DNA from: UM-FILTER-37-12 sp964344965
Lineage (GTDB): Bacteria; Patescibacteriota; Patescibacteriia; Magasanikbacterales; UBA922
Length of the DNA: 64,000 bases
Direction: 5' to 3'
Assembly (NCBI GenBank): GCA_964344965.1
Contig: CAYFPJ010000001.1
Span: forward strand, 122,032-186,031
The stretch's first letter is position 1. The number at the start of each line of letters is the position of its first letter. A model generated the notes under the pieces. It was not told where the DNA came from, did not search any database, and saw nothing but the letters and a program-made list of their open reading frames with translations. Position numbers and translations under genes: made by a program. Positions 8,037-15,923 of this stretch are shown here, one piece after another.

Positions 8037-8128
8037 CATTGGTTGAAATAAGATTTTCTGCCAATACCCCGCAGCTTGCTGCGGGGATGGCCCGATGAAG
8101 TCTTACTTAAACCAAATTTACTTTTATT
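7984..8128 (+). mobile_element. 145-bp dispersed repeat, copy 1 (inside a gene)
   Basis: Copy 1 of four near-identical elements in the same orientation (others at 11758, 30656 and 51794). The unit begins AATCTTTAAGCGGTTTTATT and ends AACCAAATTTACTTTTATT. It contains two perfect hairpins, CGATGC-TT-GCATCG and CCCCGCAGC-TT-GCTGCGGGG. There are no terminal inverted repeats, and excision restores the host frame without any leftover duplication. This fits a non-autonomous IS200/IS605-type (PATE-like) element, though no transposase is in the window. Confidence 0.85.
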
Positions 8129-9744
8129 TTCAAGGGGATATAAAAGGTCGGGTGGTTGATATTATTCTGGAGAGAGAATTAGCTTTCTGTCGTCATTTGT
8201 TTGATAGACTGGAAGACATAAATAATAGACTAAGAACTAGTCAAGAGGATTTGTCGCCAGATGATTCTGATTCACATCTGGTATTACAATTCAATACTTC
8301 CATGCTCTATGATGTAGATGAAACTTTGTATACGAAATGTTTCTCAAAAGGTGTTATTCGTCCTAGTGCCAGAATTATTTTGCAATCTCTTCACGAAGAT
8401 TATGGTGTTATTAATGGTATTGTTACTACTAGAAATGATGATGTAGTAAGAAGGCAGTTGGCAGGAGAATATAGAGAAAACAATATAGATGATATATCAG
8501 AATATATAGATAATCAATATGTGTATGGTATGCCAGGCACTGTTTCATTTGATCTTAGCGGGCTTCGTATAGATACACTATTGGGCCAATATGACATAGA
8601 ATCTCCGAGATTGGGTGTATTTTTACCAGGGACTAGATATATTTCTCCAGAAGATGCGTGGAGAGAATCTGTTGAAGCAGTAGAGGGTGTAAGTATAGAA
8701 GGATTAGAAGAATTATTGTCCAGTCAAAGTGGACTGGATATGTATACCAAGTCTTTGAAAAGAGGTTTTTATGGAAAATTATTTAGAGAAAATCCCGACA
8801 TGCCAATGCTAGATGATTTAGAAGAGAGATATTTGAAATATCTGGAAGAACAGGCACGGCACCTTCAACGTTATTTGGACGAACAAAAGGCAGAAATAGA
8901 CGAAGCAGATATTGGTGAAAAATGGGATAAATTATTTCAATTTTTTCAGTATGATAATACCATATTCACCGATGACGGCAGGGATCCTGTGTTGCCAGAT
9001 TTCCTAGATGCAGAAAAATTGGGGATTCTCCGTGAATTGTTTTTAGTTTTTGGTAAGGAAGATAAAGAGCTTGTGGATTATTTTGACAGTCCAGAATTAG
9101 CTCAGGAGTTTTGGGAAACAATAGGTAAGAGACTATATAATTATCTCCTTACTAATTATGCAGAATTCAATTTTGGAGGATCTCTTGCGCAACCAGAAAA
9201 AGTTCTAGAAGATATTAAAGATAAAATAAAGGCACGTGCCAACAAATTTTCAGAATCTGACTTTTTTGTTAAATTGGACATGATGGGTAGAATAATTGAT
9301 AGAGAGGAATGGAGTCATGAGATGATAAAAGTGATAACTTCTCATCGCAAAATTGTAAAAAAATACGAGGACAATAATGTCGAAGCATACAGAGATTTGT
9401 TTGTTGGTTTGTCTAAACTATTTGGGATAAATATAAAAAAAAGAAAAAATGAAATAAATTTATCTATTGTTTTTTGGAAGCTTATCCAGGCAAAAAATGC
9501 TATTGATAACAGTGGAGATGACAATGTGGTGGTATCTATTGCTATAGATAATGAAGAGTTGGCCGAAAAATTTTATGAGTTACTTAGCGGGAAAATAGAA
9601 GATGAAGATGGTGTGGTTGATGGCTATGCGATGTTTGGTCTAGATGATCCTAAGTATCGGGATAAGGTTTATTTGATTTCGTGTGGAAAACGAGGAGTAT
9701 TTTCTGAAAAGGAAATTAAAAAGGAATTGCAACAAGCTGCCTAA
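8095..9744 (+). CDS. HAD-like protein, main part of a repeat-interrupted gene
   Basis: 549 residues from an ATG that lies inside the inserted repeat; native sequence resumes at about residue 13 (QGDIKGRVVDIILERELAF). A possible HAD phosphatase motif I is present (MLYDVDETLYTK: DxDxT), followed by GIVTTRND, which could be motif II. The rest is acidic, largely helical and not recognised. The repeat offers a start codon preceded by GGGGATGG, so a shortened protein could still be translated. The intact ancestor would have had about 602 residues beginning at 7791. HAD assignment is tentative because motifs III and IV are not obvious. Confidence 0.65.
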   Translation: MKSYLNQIYFYFQGDIKGRVVDIILERELAFCRHLFDRLEDINNRLRTSQEDLSPDDSDSHLVLQFNTSMLYDVDETLYTKCFSKGVIRPSARIILQSLHEDYGVINGIVTTRNDDVVRRQLAGEYRENNIDDISEYIDNQYVYGMPGTVSFDLSGLRIDTLLGQYDIESPRLGVFLPGTRYISPEDAWRESVEAVEGVSIEGLEELLSSQSGLDMYTKSLKRGFYGKLFRENPDMPMLDDLEERYLKYLEEQARHLQRYLDEQKAEIDEADIGEKWDKLFQFFQYDNTIFTDDGRDPVLPDFLDAEKLGILRELFLVFGKEDKELVDYFDSPELAQEFWETIGKRLYNYLLTNYAEFNFGGSLAQPEKVLEDIKDKIKARANKFSESDFFVKLDMMGRIIDREEWSHEMIKVITSHRKIVKKYEDNNVEAYRDLFVGLSKLFGINIKKRKNEINLSIVFWKLIQAKNAIDNSGDDNVVVSIAIDNEELAEKFYELLSGKIEDEDGVVDGYAMFGLDDPKYRDKVYLISCGKRGVFSEKEIKKELQQAA

Positions 9745-9771
9745 ATTTTGTTTATATAAAAATTAATCACT

Positions 9772-10515
9772 ATGAAACACATCTTCGCCAACTGGAAAAT
9801 GTATCTCAATTTTGATGAGACCATGATCCTCACCAACCAACTATTGGCAGAAAATTTTGATACAGAAAAAATTAATTTAGCAGTTTTTCCCAATGCCCTT
9901 GCGACAAGCGAAGTGCTCAAGGCGACACAAGATAGTTCAATTAGTGTAGGTGCTCAGACTGCCAACTGGACACCACGAGGGGCCTATACTGGAGCTATTT
10001 CTGCTGATTTTTATAGCAGCCTTGGGTGCCAGTATGCTCTAGTTGGTCACTCAGAGAGACGCTATATTTTTGGAGAGACTTATGAAGATGTGAGGAAGAA
10101 GTTAGAAGCAATCATTGACGCAAAGCTAACTCCAGTCTTATGCATTGGAGATACAAAAGGAGATCAAGATGATGGTAAGGCAGAATATAGGCTGAAAAAA
10201 CAACTGATGAAAGCATTAGAGAATTTGGAACTTGATGGTAGCGAGTTGATTATTGCCTATGAGCCAGTTTGGGCTATTGGCAGCGGAGAGCCCTGCATGC
10301 CAGAAGACGCAAACAAAATGGCAAACATTATAAAAATGGAAACAAAACAATACATTGATAAAGAAATTTCCATTCTTTATGGTGGTAGTGTAAAGGCAGA
10401 AAATGTGCTATCATATTTGTCACAAGACAACATTTCTGGTGTGTTGGTGGGAGGAGCATCTGCCAAATTTGAGACCTTAATGCCTATTATTCGTGAAATA
10501 GAAAATATTTCTTAA
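9772..10515 (+). CDS. tpiA: Triosephosphate isomerase
   Basis: 247 residues, the normal length. It interconverts dihydroxyacetone phosphate and glyceraldehyde 3-phosphate in the cytoplasm. All catalytic elements are present: Lys9 in FANWKM, His93 in VGHSERR, Glu164 in AYEPVWAIGSG, and the phosphate-binding loop YGGSV near the C-terminus. The start is 27 bases after the HAD-like gene. It is the only clear central-glycolysis enzyme in this window. Confidence 0.98.
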   Translation: MKHIFANWKMYLNFDETMILTNQLLAENFDTEKINLAVFPNALATSEVLKATQDSSISVGAQTANWTPRGAYTGAISADFYSSLGCQYALVGHSERRYIFGETYEDVRKKLEAIIDAKLTPVLCIGDTKGDQDDGKAEYRLKKQLMKALENLELDGSELIIAYEPVWAIGSGEPCMPEDANKMANIIKMETKQYIDKEISILYGGSVKAENVLSYLSQDNISGVLVGGASAKFETLMPIIREIENIS

Positions 10516-10566
10516 CTCCGGGTTGGTCTAAATACATAATTTATTTTTTGTTGTTCAAGTCAGATT

Positions 10567-11454
10567 ATGCTAGATATAATCCCATTTATTCTCATTATTT
10601 TATCTTTATCTTCTATCGTGATTCTTATTGTACGCAAATTCCCTCAGTTAAGCATACTAGATGTTGACACCATACCAGAAGCAAAAGAAGAAAGGAAGAA
10701 AGACGAGATTATAATGAATCGAGTAAAGAAAAAGACAAAAGAAAAAGACAGTCTCTGGAGGCAGCGCACCTTGCCCCTGGTAAAGAAATGGGGAGATGTC
10801 CAGCTTTCATTTCGTAAGTATGTTGGTAAAATAAAAAGAGATGTAATGGAAGAAGAACAGAATAAAATTGTCAGCAACTCTTCTAGTTATTCAGGGTTTG
10901 ATATCCGCAATTTACTGACTGAGGCCAAAAGTGCTGCTGAACAAAATGAATGGGAAGATGCAGAAAAGGTATATATTGCTCTTATCAAGCGTGACACAAA
11001 GAATAAAGAAGCGTATAAAGGTCTGGCTGATGTTTACTTTTCTCAAGGGCAGCTCGATGAAGCCAAAGAGACCTACAAATTTTTACTACAATTTGACTCA
11101 AAAAATGAAGCGGTATTTACAAAGCTGGCTGAAATAAGCGAAGAGCAAAACAATCTAGAAGATGCTGTCATGTACTATCAGCAAGCAGTATTAATCAAAG
11201 ATAATGTCCCTGATATTTTTGTAAAAATATATGAATTACTGCTGAGACTTAATCAGGGTGATAGTGCTCTAGAGGCAATCAGGCAAGCCGTAGAATTATC
11301 ACCAAACAACCCCAAGTATCTTGACAAATTAATAGAAGCTAGTATAATGGTCGGGAATAAGAAATTGGCAGAAGAAGGATATCAGCAATTACGGATGACA
11401 GACCCAGAGAATAGGAGATTGGGAGTCTTGAAGGATAAGATAGACAGGTTATAA
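10567..11454 (+). CDS. Membrane-anchored TPR protein
   Basis: 295 residues. An N-terminal hydrophobic helix (about residues 3-22, IIPFILIILSLSSIVILIV) anchors it, followed by a basic linker (residues 40-75). At least four tetratricopeptide repeats run from about residue 115 to the end, for example NEWEDAEKVYIALIKRD, AYKGLADVYFSQGQLDEAKE and AVMYYQQAVLI. TPR arrays bind protein partners; the partner is unknown. Topology is likely one N-terminal anchor with a large cytoplasmic or exported TPR domain. Confidence 0.8.
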   Translation: MLDIIPFILIILSLSSIVILIVRKFPQLSILDVDTIPEAKEERKKDEIIMNRVKKKTKEKDSLWRQRTLPLVKKWGDVQLSFRKYVGKIKRDVMEEEQNKIVSNSSSYSGFDIRNLLTEAKSAAEQNEWEDAEKVYIALIKRDTKNKEAYKGLADVYFSQGQLDEAKETYKFLLQFDSKNEAVFTKLAEISEEQNNLEDAVMYYQQAVLIKDNVPDIFVKIYELLLRLNQGDSALEAIRQAVELSPNNPKYLDKLIEASIMVGNKKLAEEGYQQLRMTDPENRRLGVLKDKIDRL

Positions 11455-11471
11455 CAATTGACCTTTGACAA

Positions 11472-11540
11472 TTAACAATTAACTTTTTTGAAAAAGCTAC
11501 ATGACAATTAGTCAATTGTCAAAAGTTAAATGTTAATTGT
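11472..11540. repeat. AACAATTAAC-type inverted repeat
   Basis: ACAATTAACAATTAACTTTT pairs with AAAAGTTAAATGTTAATTGT. The same low-complexity word forms another hairpin at 18870-18950 and appears inside uvrA. It may act as the transcription end of the TPR gene, but there is no canonical U-tract. Confidence 0.55.
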
Positions 11541-11546
11541 AGCATT

Positions 11547-11616
11547 ATGCCAACTTAGATCAGCTGGTCCGCCTACGCTGAAGCTTCGGCGGATAAATGC
11601 CGCAATCGTTTTGTTC
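11547..11616 (+). pseudogene. Degenerate 5' copy of tRNA-Thr with a palindrome inserted
   Basis: ATGCCAACTTAG-A-TCAGCTGGT (11547-11568) matches the start of the intact tRNA-Thr at 11637-11658 with one mismatch. A 25-bp palindrome, CCGCC-TACGCTGAAGCTTC-GGCGG, then interrupts. After it, GCAATCGTTTTGT matches the anticodon region GCAATGGTTTTGT of the real tRNA. The copy lacks the T arm and the 3' acceptor strand, so it cannot be a functional tRNA. Confidence 0.75.
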
Positions 11617-11638
11617 TTTCAATTATTATACAACACAT

Positions 11639-11714
11639 GCCAACTTAGCTCAGCTGGTAGAGCAATGGTTTTGTAAACCATCGGTCCGGGGTTCGAGTCC
11701 CCGAGTTGGCTCCA
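11639..11714 (+). tRNA. tRNA-Thr (anticodon TGT)
   Basis: Complete cloverleaf. Acceptor GCCAACT / AGTTGGC, D arm AGCTCAGCTGGTAGAGC, anticodon stem ATGGT / ACCAT around loop TTTGTAA with anticodon TGT at 11672-11674, T arm GGGG-TTCGAGT-CCCC, discriminator T, and an encoded CCA (11712-11714). Confidence 0.96.
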
Positions 11715-11757
11715 CGATAATTTACAATTTGAAATTTTTAATTTGAAAACAATTTTA

Positions 11758-11902
11758 AATCTTTAAGCGGTTTTATTCCTCGATGCTTGCATCGAAAAAG
11801 TGAAAACTAACATTGGTTGAAATAAGATTTTCTGCCAATACCCCGCAGCTTGCTGCGGGGATGGCCCGATGAAGTCTTACTTAAACCAAATTTACTTTTA
11901 TT
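11758..11902 (+). mobile_element. 145-bp dispersed repeat, copy 2
   Basis: Full-length and essentially identical to copy 1 (7984-8128), with the same two perfect hairpins. It sits between tRNA-Thr(TGT) and the tRNA-Tyr genes and disrupts no gene. Flanks differ from the other copies apart from A/T richness. Confidence 0.9.
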
Positions 11903-12004
11903 GATTTAATTTTTTAATTTTAAAATTTGTTTAGTCCATTGAATAATTAAAAATTAAGACATTGTTTAAAAATTTCAAATTGTAAATTATAAATTTAACA
12001 ATAC

Positions 12005-12072
12005 GGGTCGGTACTCAAGCGGTCAACGAGGGCAGACTGTAAACCTGCCTGCCGGCAGGTCTGCTAGAGTAC
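12005..12072 (+). pseudogene. Tyr-tRNA-like 5' half with a 16-bp palindrome in the anticodon loop
   Basis: GGGTCGG acceptor 5' strand, D arm (CTCAAGCGGTCAACGAG) and an anticodon arm are present. The arm is broken by CCTGCCTGCCGGCAGG (12044-12059). Without this insert the arm reads GCAGA-CTGTAAA-TCTGC, a perfect Tyr(GTA) stem-loop. No variable arm, T arm or 3' acceptor follows; the intact tRNA-Tyr starts 10 bases later. It is a partial duplicate, not a functional tRNA. Confidence 0.7.
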
Positions 12073-12082
12073 TAACTAAAAT

Positions 12083-12165
12083 GGGTCGGTAGCGAAGCGG
12101 TCAAACGCAACAGACTGTAAATCTGTCGGTATATACCTTCGAAGGTTCGAATCCTTCCCGGCCCA
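12083..12165 (+). tRNA. tRNA-Tyr (anticodon GTA)
   Basis: Class II tRNA. Acceptor GGGTCGG / CCGGCCC (one G-U pair), D arm with AAGCGGTCAA, anticodon stem ACAGA / TCTGT with loop CTGTAAA and anticodon GTA at 12117-12119, long variable arm (CGGTATATACCTTC), T arm GAAGG-TTCGAAT-CCTTC, and discriminator A. CCA is not fully encoded. Confidence 0.95.
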
Positions 12166-12174
12166 CACAGGAAG

Positions 12175-12201
12175 ACACTGCCAAATTGGTGGTGTTTTTT
12201 A
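12175..12201 (+). terminator. Terminator after tRNA-Tyr
   Basis: Stem ACACTGCC / GGTGGTGT around AAATT, followed by TTTTT. Confidence 0.8.
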
Positions 12202-12211
12202 TATTTTTTTC

Positions 12212-12240
12212 TTGCAAAACAATTCAAAATGGTGTTTAAT
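12212..12240 (+). promoter_or_regulatory. Candidate metK promoter
   Basis: TTGCAA (12212-12217), a 17-bp spacer and TTTAAT (12235-12240). Predicted start near 12247, leaving a leader of about 187 nt before metK. Confidence 0.6.
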
Positions 12241-12252
12241 ATATGTGCTAAA

Positions 12253-12358
12253 AAGAAGATGGTGCTCGTTGTTGGTCGGTCTTATCAGATATTGGTCGAT
12301 GGTCTGGTTACTACTCAACAACGTTCGTTCCCGATTAGATCGGGACATCTATCTTCTT
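12253..12358 (+). promoter_or_regulatory. Structured metK leader, candidate riboswitch
   Basis: Three nested or adjacent perfect helices: P1 AAGAAGAT (12253-12260) / ATCTTCTT (12351-12358); P2 CGTTGTTG (12267-12274) / CAACAACG (12316-12323), with an inner CAGA / TCTG hairpin; and P3 TCCCGAT (12329-12335) / ATCGGGA (12339-12345). P1 closes the whole unit. I do not see the conserved core of SAM-I or the other SAM riboswitch classes I know. The position just before the SAM synthetase gene and the closed multi-helix shape suggest a metabolite sensor. Confidence 0.5.
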
Positions 12359-12433
12359 GGGAGGTTAAAATAAATTTTAATCAAAAAAGCTTTTCAAGCC
12401 TTTTAGGCTTTTTCAGCTTTTCAAGCTTTTTTT

Positions 12434-13582
12434 ATGGAAAAACAATTTTTTACTTCAGAATCTGTGACCGAAGGTCATCCCGACAAAATTTGTGATCAGA
12501 TTTCTGACGCAGTACTTGACGCAGTATTGAAAGATGACCCAGACGGAGCATGTTGTTGTGAAGTGTTCACAACTACTGGTCTAGTAGTGGTCGGTGGTGA
12601 GATTACTACCAAGACTTATGTTGACATCCCTGGCGTTGTTCGCAGTGTCCTTACTGACATTGGATATACAGATGATGATTATGGCATTGATGCCAAGAGT
12701 TGCGGAGTGATGGTGGCAGTAGACGAGCAGAGTGCAGAGATTGCTCAGGGAGAGATTGAAACTGAGGGAGATCACAAAGCTCAGGGAGCAGGTGACCAAG
12801 GGATGATGTTTGGCTATGCCTGCAAAGAAACGCCAGAGCTGATGCCACTTCCAATCATGCTTGCTCATGGTCTCACTCGTAAGCTAGCAGAAGTTCGTAA
12901 AGATGGAACTTTGTCTTACCTTCGTCCAGATGGGAAGAGCCAAGTGACAGTAGAGTACGAAGATGGTAAGCCAAAGCGAGTAGACGCTGTGGTGATAGCT
13001 GCCCAACATGACGAGATAGATTTAGAAATTCTTCGCAAAGATATTAAAGAGAAGGTAATCAAGTCAGTGTGTGGAGAATTTGTCGATGACAATACCAAAT
13101 ATTATATCAACGAGACTGGTAAATTTGTCATCGGTGGGCCACATGGAGACACCGGCCTGACTGGACGAAAAATCATCGTTGACACATATGGGGGAGTCGG
13201 ACGTCACGGTGGGGGAGCATTCTCTGGTAAGGTGCCAAACAAGCAAGACCGTTCTGGAGCCTACATGGCGCGCTATGTGGCGAAGAACATTGTTGCGGCT
13301 GACCTAGCTGACAAGTGTGAAGTCCAGTTATCTTATGCTATTGGCTATCCAGAACCAGTCAGTGTACTAGTAGATACTTTTGGTACTGGCAAAATAAGTA
13401 ATGAAAAATTAGAGTCAGCTGTGCGAGAAGTCTTTGACCTTACTCCAGCGGGAATTATATCTACTCTTGATTTGAAGCGTCCAATCTATAGAGCTACTGC
13501 AGCTTACGGTCATTTTGGGAGAGACGAATTTCCTTGGGAGAAGGTGGATAAAGTTGAGGAGTTGACTGAGTTGGCTAAGTAG
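12434..13582 (+). CDS. metK: S-adenosylmethionine synthetase
   Basis: 382 residues, the normal length. It makes SAM from methionine and ATP in the cytoplasm. Signatures: ESVTEGHPDKICDQISDAVLD at the N-terminus (His of the active site in GHPDK), GAGDQGMMFGYA in the middle (ATP binding), and GGGAFSGKVPNKQDRSGAYM (the Lys- and phosphate-binding loop). The leader carries a structured RNA, and just before the ATG lies a CTTTTCAAGC-rich repeat also seen near 31380-31430 and 53540-53620. A terminator follows the stop codon. Confidence 0.98.
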   Translation: MEKQFFTSESVTEGHPDKICDQISDAVLDAVLKDDPDGACCCEVFTTTGLVVVGGEITTKTYVDIPGVVRSVLTDIGYTDDDYGIDAKSCGVMVAVDEQSAEIAQGEIETEGDHKAQGAGDQGMMFGYACKETPELMPLPIMLAHGLTRKLAEVRKDGTLSYLRPDGKSQVTVEYEDGKPKRVDAVVIAAQHDEIDLEILRKDIKEKVIKSVCGEFVDDNTKYYINETGKFVIGGPHGDTGLTGRKIIVDTYGGVGRHGGGAFSGKVPNKQDRSGAYMARYVAKNIVAADLADKCEVQLSYAIGYPEPVSVLVDTFGTGKISNEKLESAVREVFDLTPAGIISTLDLKRPIYRATAAYGHFGRDEFPWEKVDKVEELTELAK

Positions 13583-13605
13583 ATAAGTTTACTAAGTTAC
13601 ATGAT

Positions 13606-13642
13606 AAAAAAGCCACTTTTCGCTTTGGGAAGTGGTTTTTTG
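13606..13642 (+). terminator. Terminator after metK
   Basis: AAAAAGCCACTT / AAGTGGTTTTTT stem around a TTCGCTTTGGG loop, with a T-tract. Confidence 0.9.
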
Positions 13643-13667
13643 TTTGTATTTTTGATAAAATATAGAC

Positions 13668-14480
13668 ATGACAATCACCCAATCAATTGTCCTTGGGATT
13701 ATCCAAGGCCTGACAGAATTTCTTCCAGTATCCTCTTCTGGTCATCTTATTTTTTTGCCAGAATTTTTTGGTTGGGTTGACCAAGGTCTATCTTTCGATG
13801 TGGTTGTCCACTTGGGGAGCTTGTTTGCTGTGGTCTTTTATTTTAGAAAAAAGTTGTGGCAGATTGTCCGGTCTTTTTTTGAGAGAGGTGTAGATTCAAA
13901 ATTAAATAGAAGATTGGGATTGCTTCTAATTTTGACAATTATCCCTGCTGGACTAGTAGGATTTTTTGGATCTGAATGGATAGGGAATACTCTTCGTTCT
14001 TCTTCTGTAGTTGCTTTTGGTCTAATATTTTGGGGACTGGTATTGCTCGGAGCTGATTATCTAAATAAGTTTTGGATGAAGAAAAAGGAGAATTTGAGTG
14101 ACTTGAATAATTTGAATTGGAAGCAAATTACCTTTGTGGCTTGTAGTCAGGCCATTGCCCTCATTCCTGGTACTTCGAGGTCTGGCATTACCATGACAGC
14201 GGGATTATTTGCCAAATTTGATAAAAAAACTGCTGCAGAATTTTCATTTTTGATGAGCGTACCAATTATTGTTTTGGCTGGTTTTCTAAAGATATTTGAA
14301 CTTTTTCAAACTGGTCTAGATACTCGTAGCCTTACTCCACTGGTATTTGGATTTTTGGCAGCGATGATTAGTGGATTTTTTGCTATTTCTATACTTATGA
14401 AGATTATTCAGAAGTGGAGTTTTAAGCCTTTTGCTATTTATAGGATTATTGTAGGTATTTTAATACTTATATTGTTGTGA
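13668..14480 (+). CDS. uppP: Undecaprenyl-diphosphatase
   Basis: 270 residues, the BacA/UppP family length. This integral membrane enzyme dephosphorylates undecaprenyl pyrophosphate, recycling the lipid carrier for peptidoglycan and other envelope polymers. Both catalytic signatures are visible: GLTEFLPVSSSGHLI near the N-terminus and PGTSRSGITMTAGL in the middle. About seven to eight hydrophobic segments follow the family pattern. Together with murJ (36-38 kb) it shows that the organism builds lipid-linked wall precursors. Confidence 0.97.
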   Translation: MTITQSIVLGIIQGLTEFLPVSSSGHLIFLPEFFGWVDQGLSFDVVVHLGSLFAVVFYFRKKLWQIVRSFFERGVDSKLNRRLGLLLILTIIPAGLVGFFGSEWIGNTLRSSSVVAFGLIFWGLVLLGADYLNKFWMKKKENLSDLNNLNWKQITFVACSQAIALIPGTSRSGITMTAGLFAKFDKKTAAEFSFLMSVPIIVLAGFLKIFELFQTGLDTRSLTPLVFGFLAAMISGFFAISILMKIIQKWSFKPFAIYRIIVGILILILL

Positions 14481-14497
14481 TTATTTTGAATTAAAAA

Positions 14498-14604
14498 TTT
14501 AGGTAATAGAACACGGGCCTTCGGCACACGGATTCAACGGATATGAACGGATTTAATACGTGTCAATCCGTTGAATCCGTGTCATCCGTGTTCTATTACC
14601 TAAA
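14498..14604. repeat. Palindromic repeat, AATAGAACACGG family, copy A
   Basis: Perfect 19-bp arms: TTTAGGTAATAGAACACGG (14498-14516) and its exact reverse complement (14586-14604). The interior is made of CGGATT / AATCCG units. Related elements lie at 22578-22660, 33246-33366 and 39990-40024. Confidence 0.85.
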
Positions 14605-14690
14605 GTTTTTACCAAACAAAATATCCGTAAATCTGAATTATTCCTGAAGAGGAATGCCTTGTGGGTATACGTATAATCCGCATTATTCCT

Positions 14691-15704
14691 ATGCACAAAA
14701 CACACCGCACAATCACCACTGTCCTCGGTGCTGGTAATATGGGTACAGCTTTGGCCCAGGTTTTGGCTGAGAATGGCCATCGAGTTCATCTATGGAATTG
14801 GCATGATGATCTCTTGCCTTTGCAACAGATTGAAAAAAAGCGTGAAAATAAAAAATATCTTCCTGGAGTTAAGTTGTCACACCGTATTATTACAGAAGAA
14901 AAACTTGAGGATGCTCTCAGAGGTTCGTCTGTTGTATTTTTTGTTATTCCTGCCAAAACTATGAAGCATACCATTGCTTTTGCTTCTCGGAATATTGAGC
15001 ACAATGCTGTTTTGGTTGATGTATCAAAAGGTGTTCATCCTCACACTCTCCAGCCAATCACTACCATCATGTCTAAGTATGTACGACCAAAATTGAAGAA
15101 AAACATTGTCACTATGTCTGGGCCAGCAGTGGCCAAACAGATGTCCCACCATCATCACACTGTCATGAACATTGCTTCCAAAAATAAGCAGGCTATTAGA
15201 TTTGTCAGGAGAGTGGTGGAAAATAAATATATGCACTTGATCCCCACTTCTGACGTTATTGGAGTAGAGGTAGCTGGTTCATTCAAAAATGTTTATTCTA
15301 TTGCTATGGGAATTTGTGATGGGCTGGGACTTGGTCTCAATACCAAGGCTTATTTGATTACTAGGTCAGTAGATGAGATTGCTGACCTGGTTCAGGCGAT
15401 GGGTGGTAGACGGAAGACTGCTTACGGCTTGGCTGGACTGGGAGATCTGATTGGTACTGGTCTTGCTAAGGAGAGTCGTAATAGGCAATTCGGGGAGTGT
15501 CTGGCCGGAGGGCTGTCTACAGAGAAATCTTGTAAGAGGATAGGACAGACTATAGAGGGGATATCTTCTTCAGAGTCACTAATGAAGTTGTCTCGTAAGT
15601 ATAAGCTAGATTTGCCTTTCGCTAAGGTAATTTTTGATATAGTTCATAAGAAATCAGGGGCTAAGAAGGCGATGTTAGATTTTTTGTCTAGGGTTGACTT
15701 TTGA
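14691..15704 (+). CDS. gpsA: NAD(P)H-dependent glycerol-3-phosphate dehydrogenase
   Basis: 337 residues from the ATG at 14691. It reduces dihydroxyacetone phosphate to sn-glycerol 3-phosphate for phospholipid synthesis. The Rossmann loop is GAGNMGTALA, the family VDVSKGVHP motif is present, and the catalytic Lys lies in VAGSFKNVYSIAMG. Further on GLAGLGDLIGT and SRNRQFG are also diagnostic. A GTG 30 bases upstream (14661) is possible but adds residues that do not belong to the domain. The stretch MSHHHHTVM is an odd histidine run at a position that is usually variable. Confidence 0.95.
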   Translation: MHKTHRTITTVLGAGNMGTALAQVLAENGHRVHLWNWHDDLLPLQQIEKKRENKKYLPGVKLSHRIITEEKLEDALRGSSVVFFVIPAKTMKHTIAFASRNIEHNAVLVDVSKGVHPHTLQPITTIMSKYVRPKLKKNIVTMSGPAVAKQMSHHHHTVMNIASKNKQAIRFVRRVVENKYMHLIPTSDVIGVEVAGSFKNVYSIAMGICDGLGLGLNTKAYLITRSVDEIADLVQAMGGRRKTAYGLAGLGDLIGTGLAKESRNRQFGECLAGGLSTEKSCKRIGQTIEGISSSESLMKLSRKYKLDLPFAKVIFDIVHKKSGAKKAMLDFLSRVDF

Positions 15705-15777
15705 GCTTTTTGTGGTTAGGATAATGACTGTCTTAAGGTTAAAACTGTCAAGCACGTCAGACTTATTTTGCAACTCT

Positions 15778-15894
15778 GTCATTGCGAGGAGAGAGTCGGA
15801 GCCAAAGCGAAGAAGAACGACGTGGCAATCTCATCGTTTTTACACAAAACCCATGAGATTGCCACGTCGTTCTTTCAGACTCCTCGCAATGACG
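15778..15894. repeat. GTCATTGCGAGGAG palindromic repeat, copy 1
   Basis: Ends GTCATTGCGAGGAG and CTCCTCGCAATGAC are inverted. Inside, AGAACGACGTGGCAATCTCA pairs with TGAGATTGCCACGTCGTTCT. Copy 2 is at 17486-17583, so the element flanks the CCA-adding gene on both sides. The sequence is of the widespread TCATTGCGAGG repeat class. Confidence 0.9.
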
Positions 15895-15923
15895 AAATAG
15901 TTAGCGGATTTTATAATCTATAT

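Noticed and set aside
11549..12072. Two additional functional tRNAs upstream of tRNA-Thr and tRNA-Tyr
   Set aside because: Both lack the T arm and the 3' acceptor strand, so a cloverleaf cannot form.
12229..12495. 88-codon open frame before metK
   Set aside because: It crosses the structured leader and overlaps metK in another frame; its residues are Phe/Ser-rich and low-complexity.
15768..15923. Longer start for the CCA-adding enzyme
   Set aside because: The added 52 codons translate the GTCATTGCGAGG palindrome, and the domain starts properly at the ATG at 15924.
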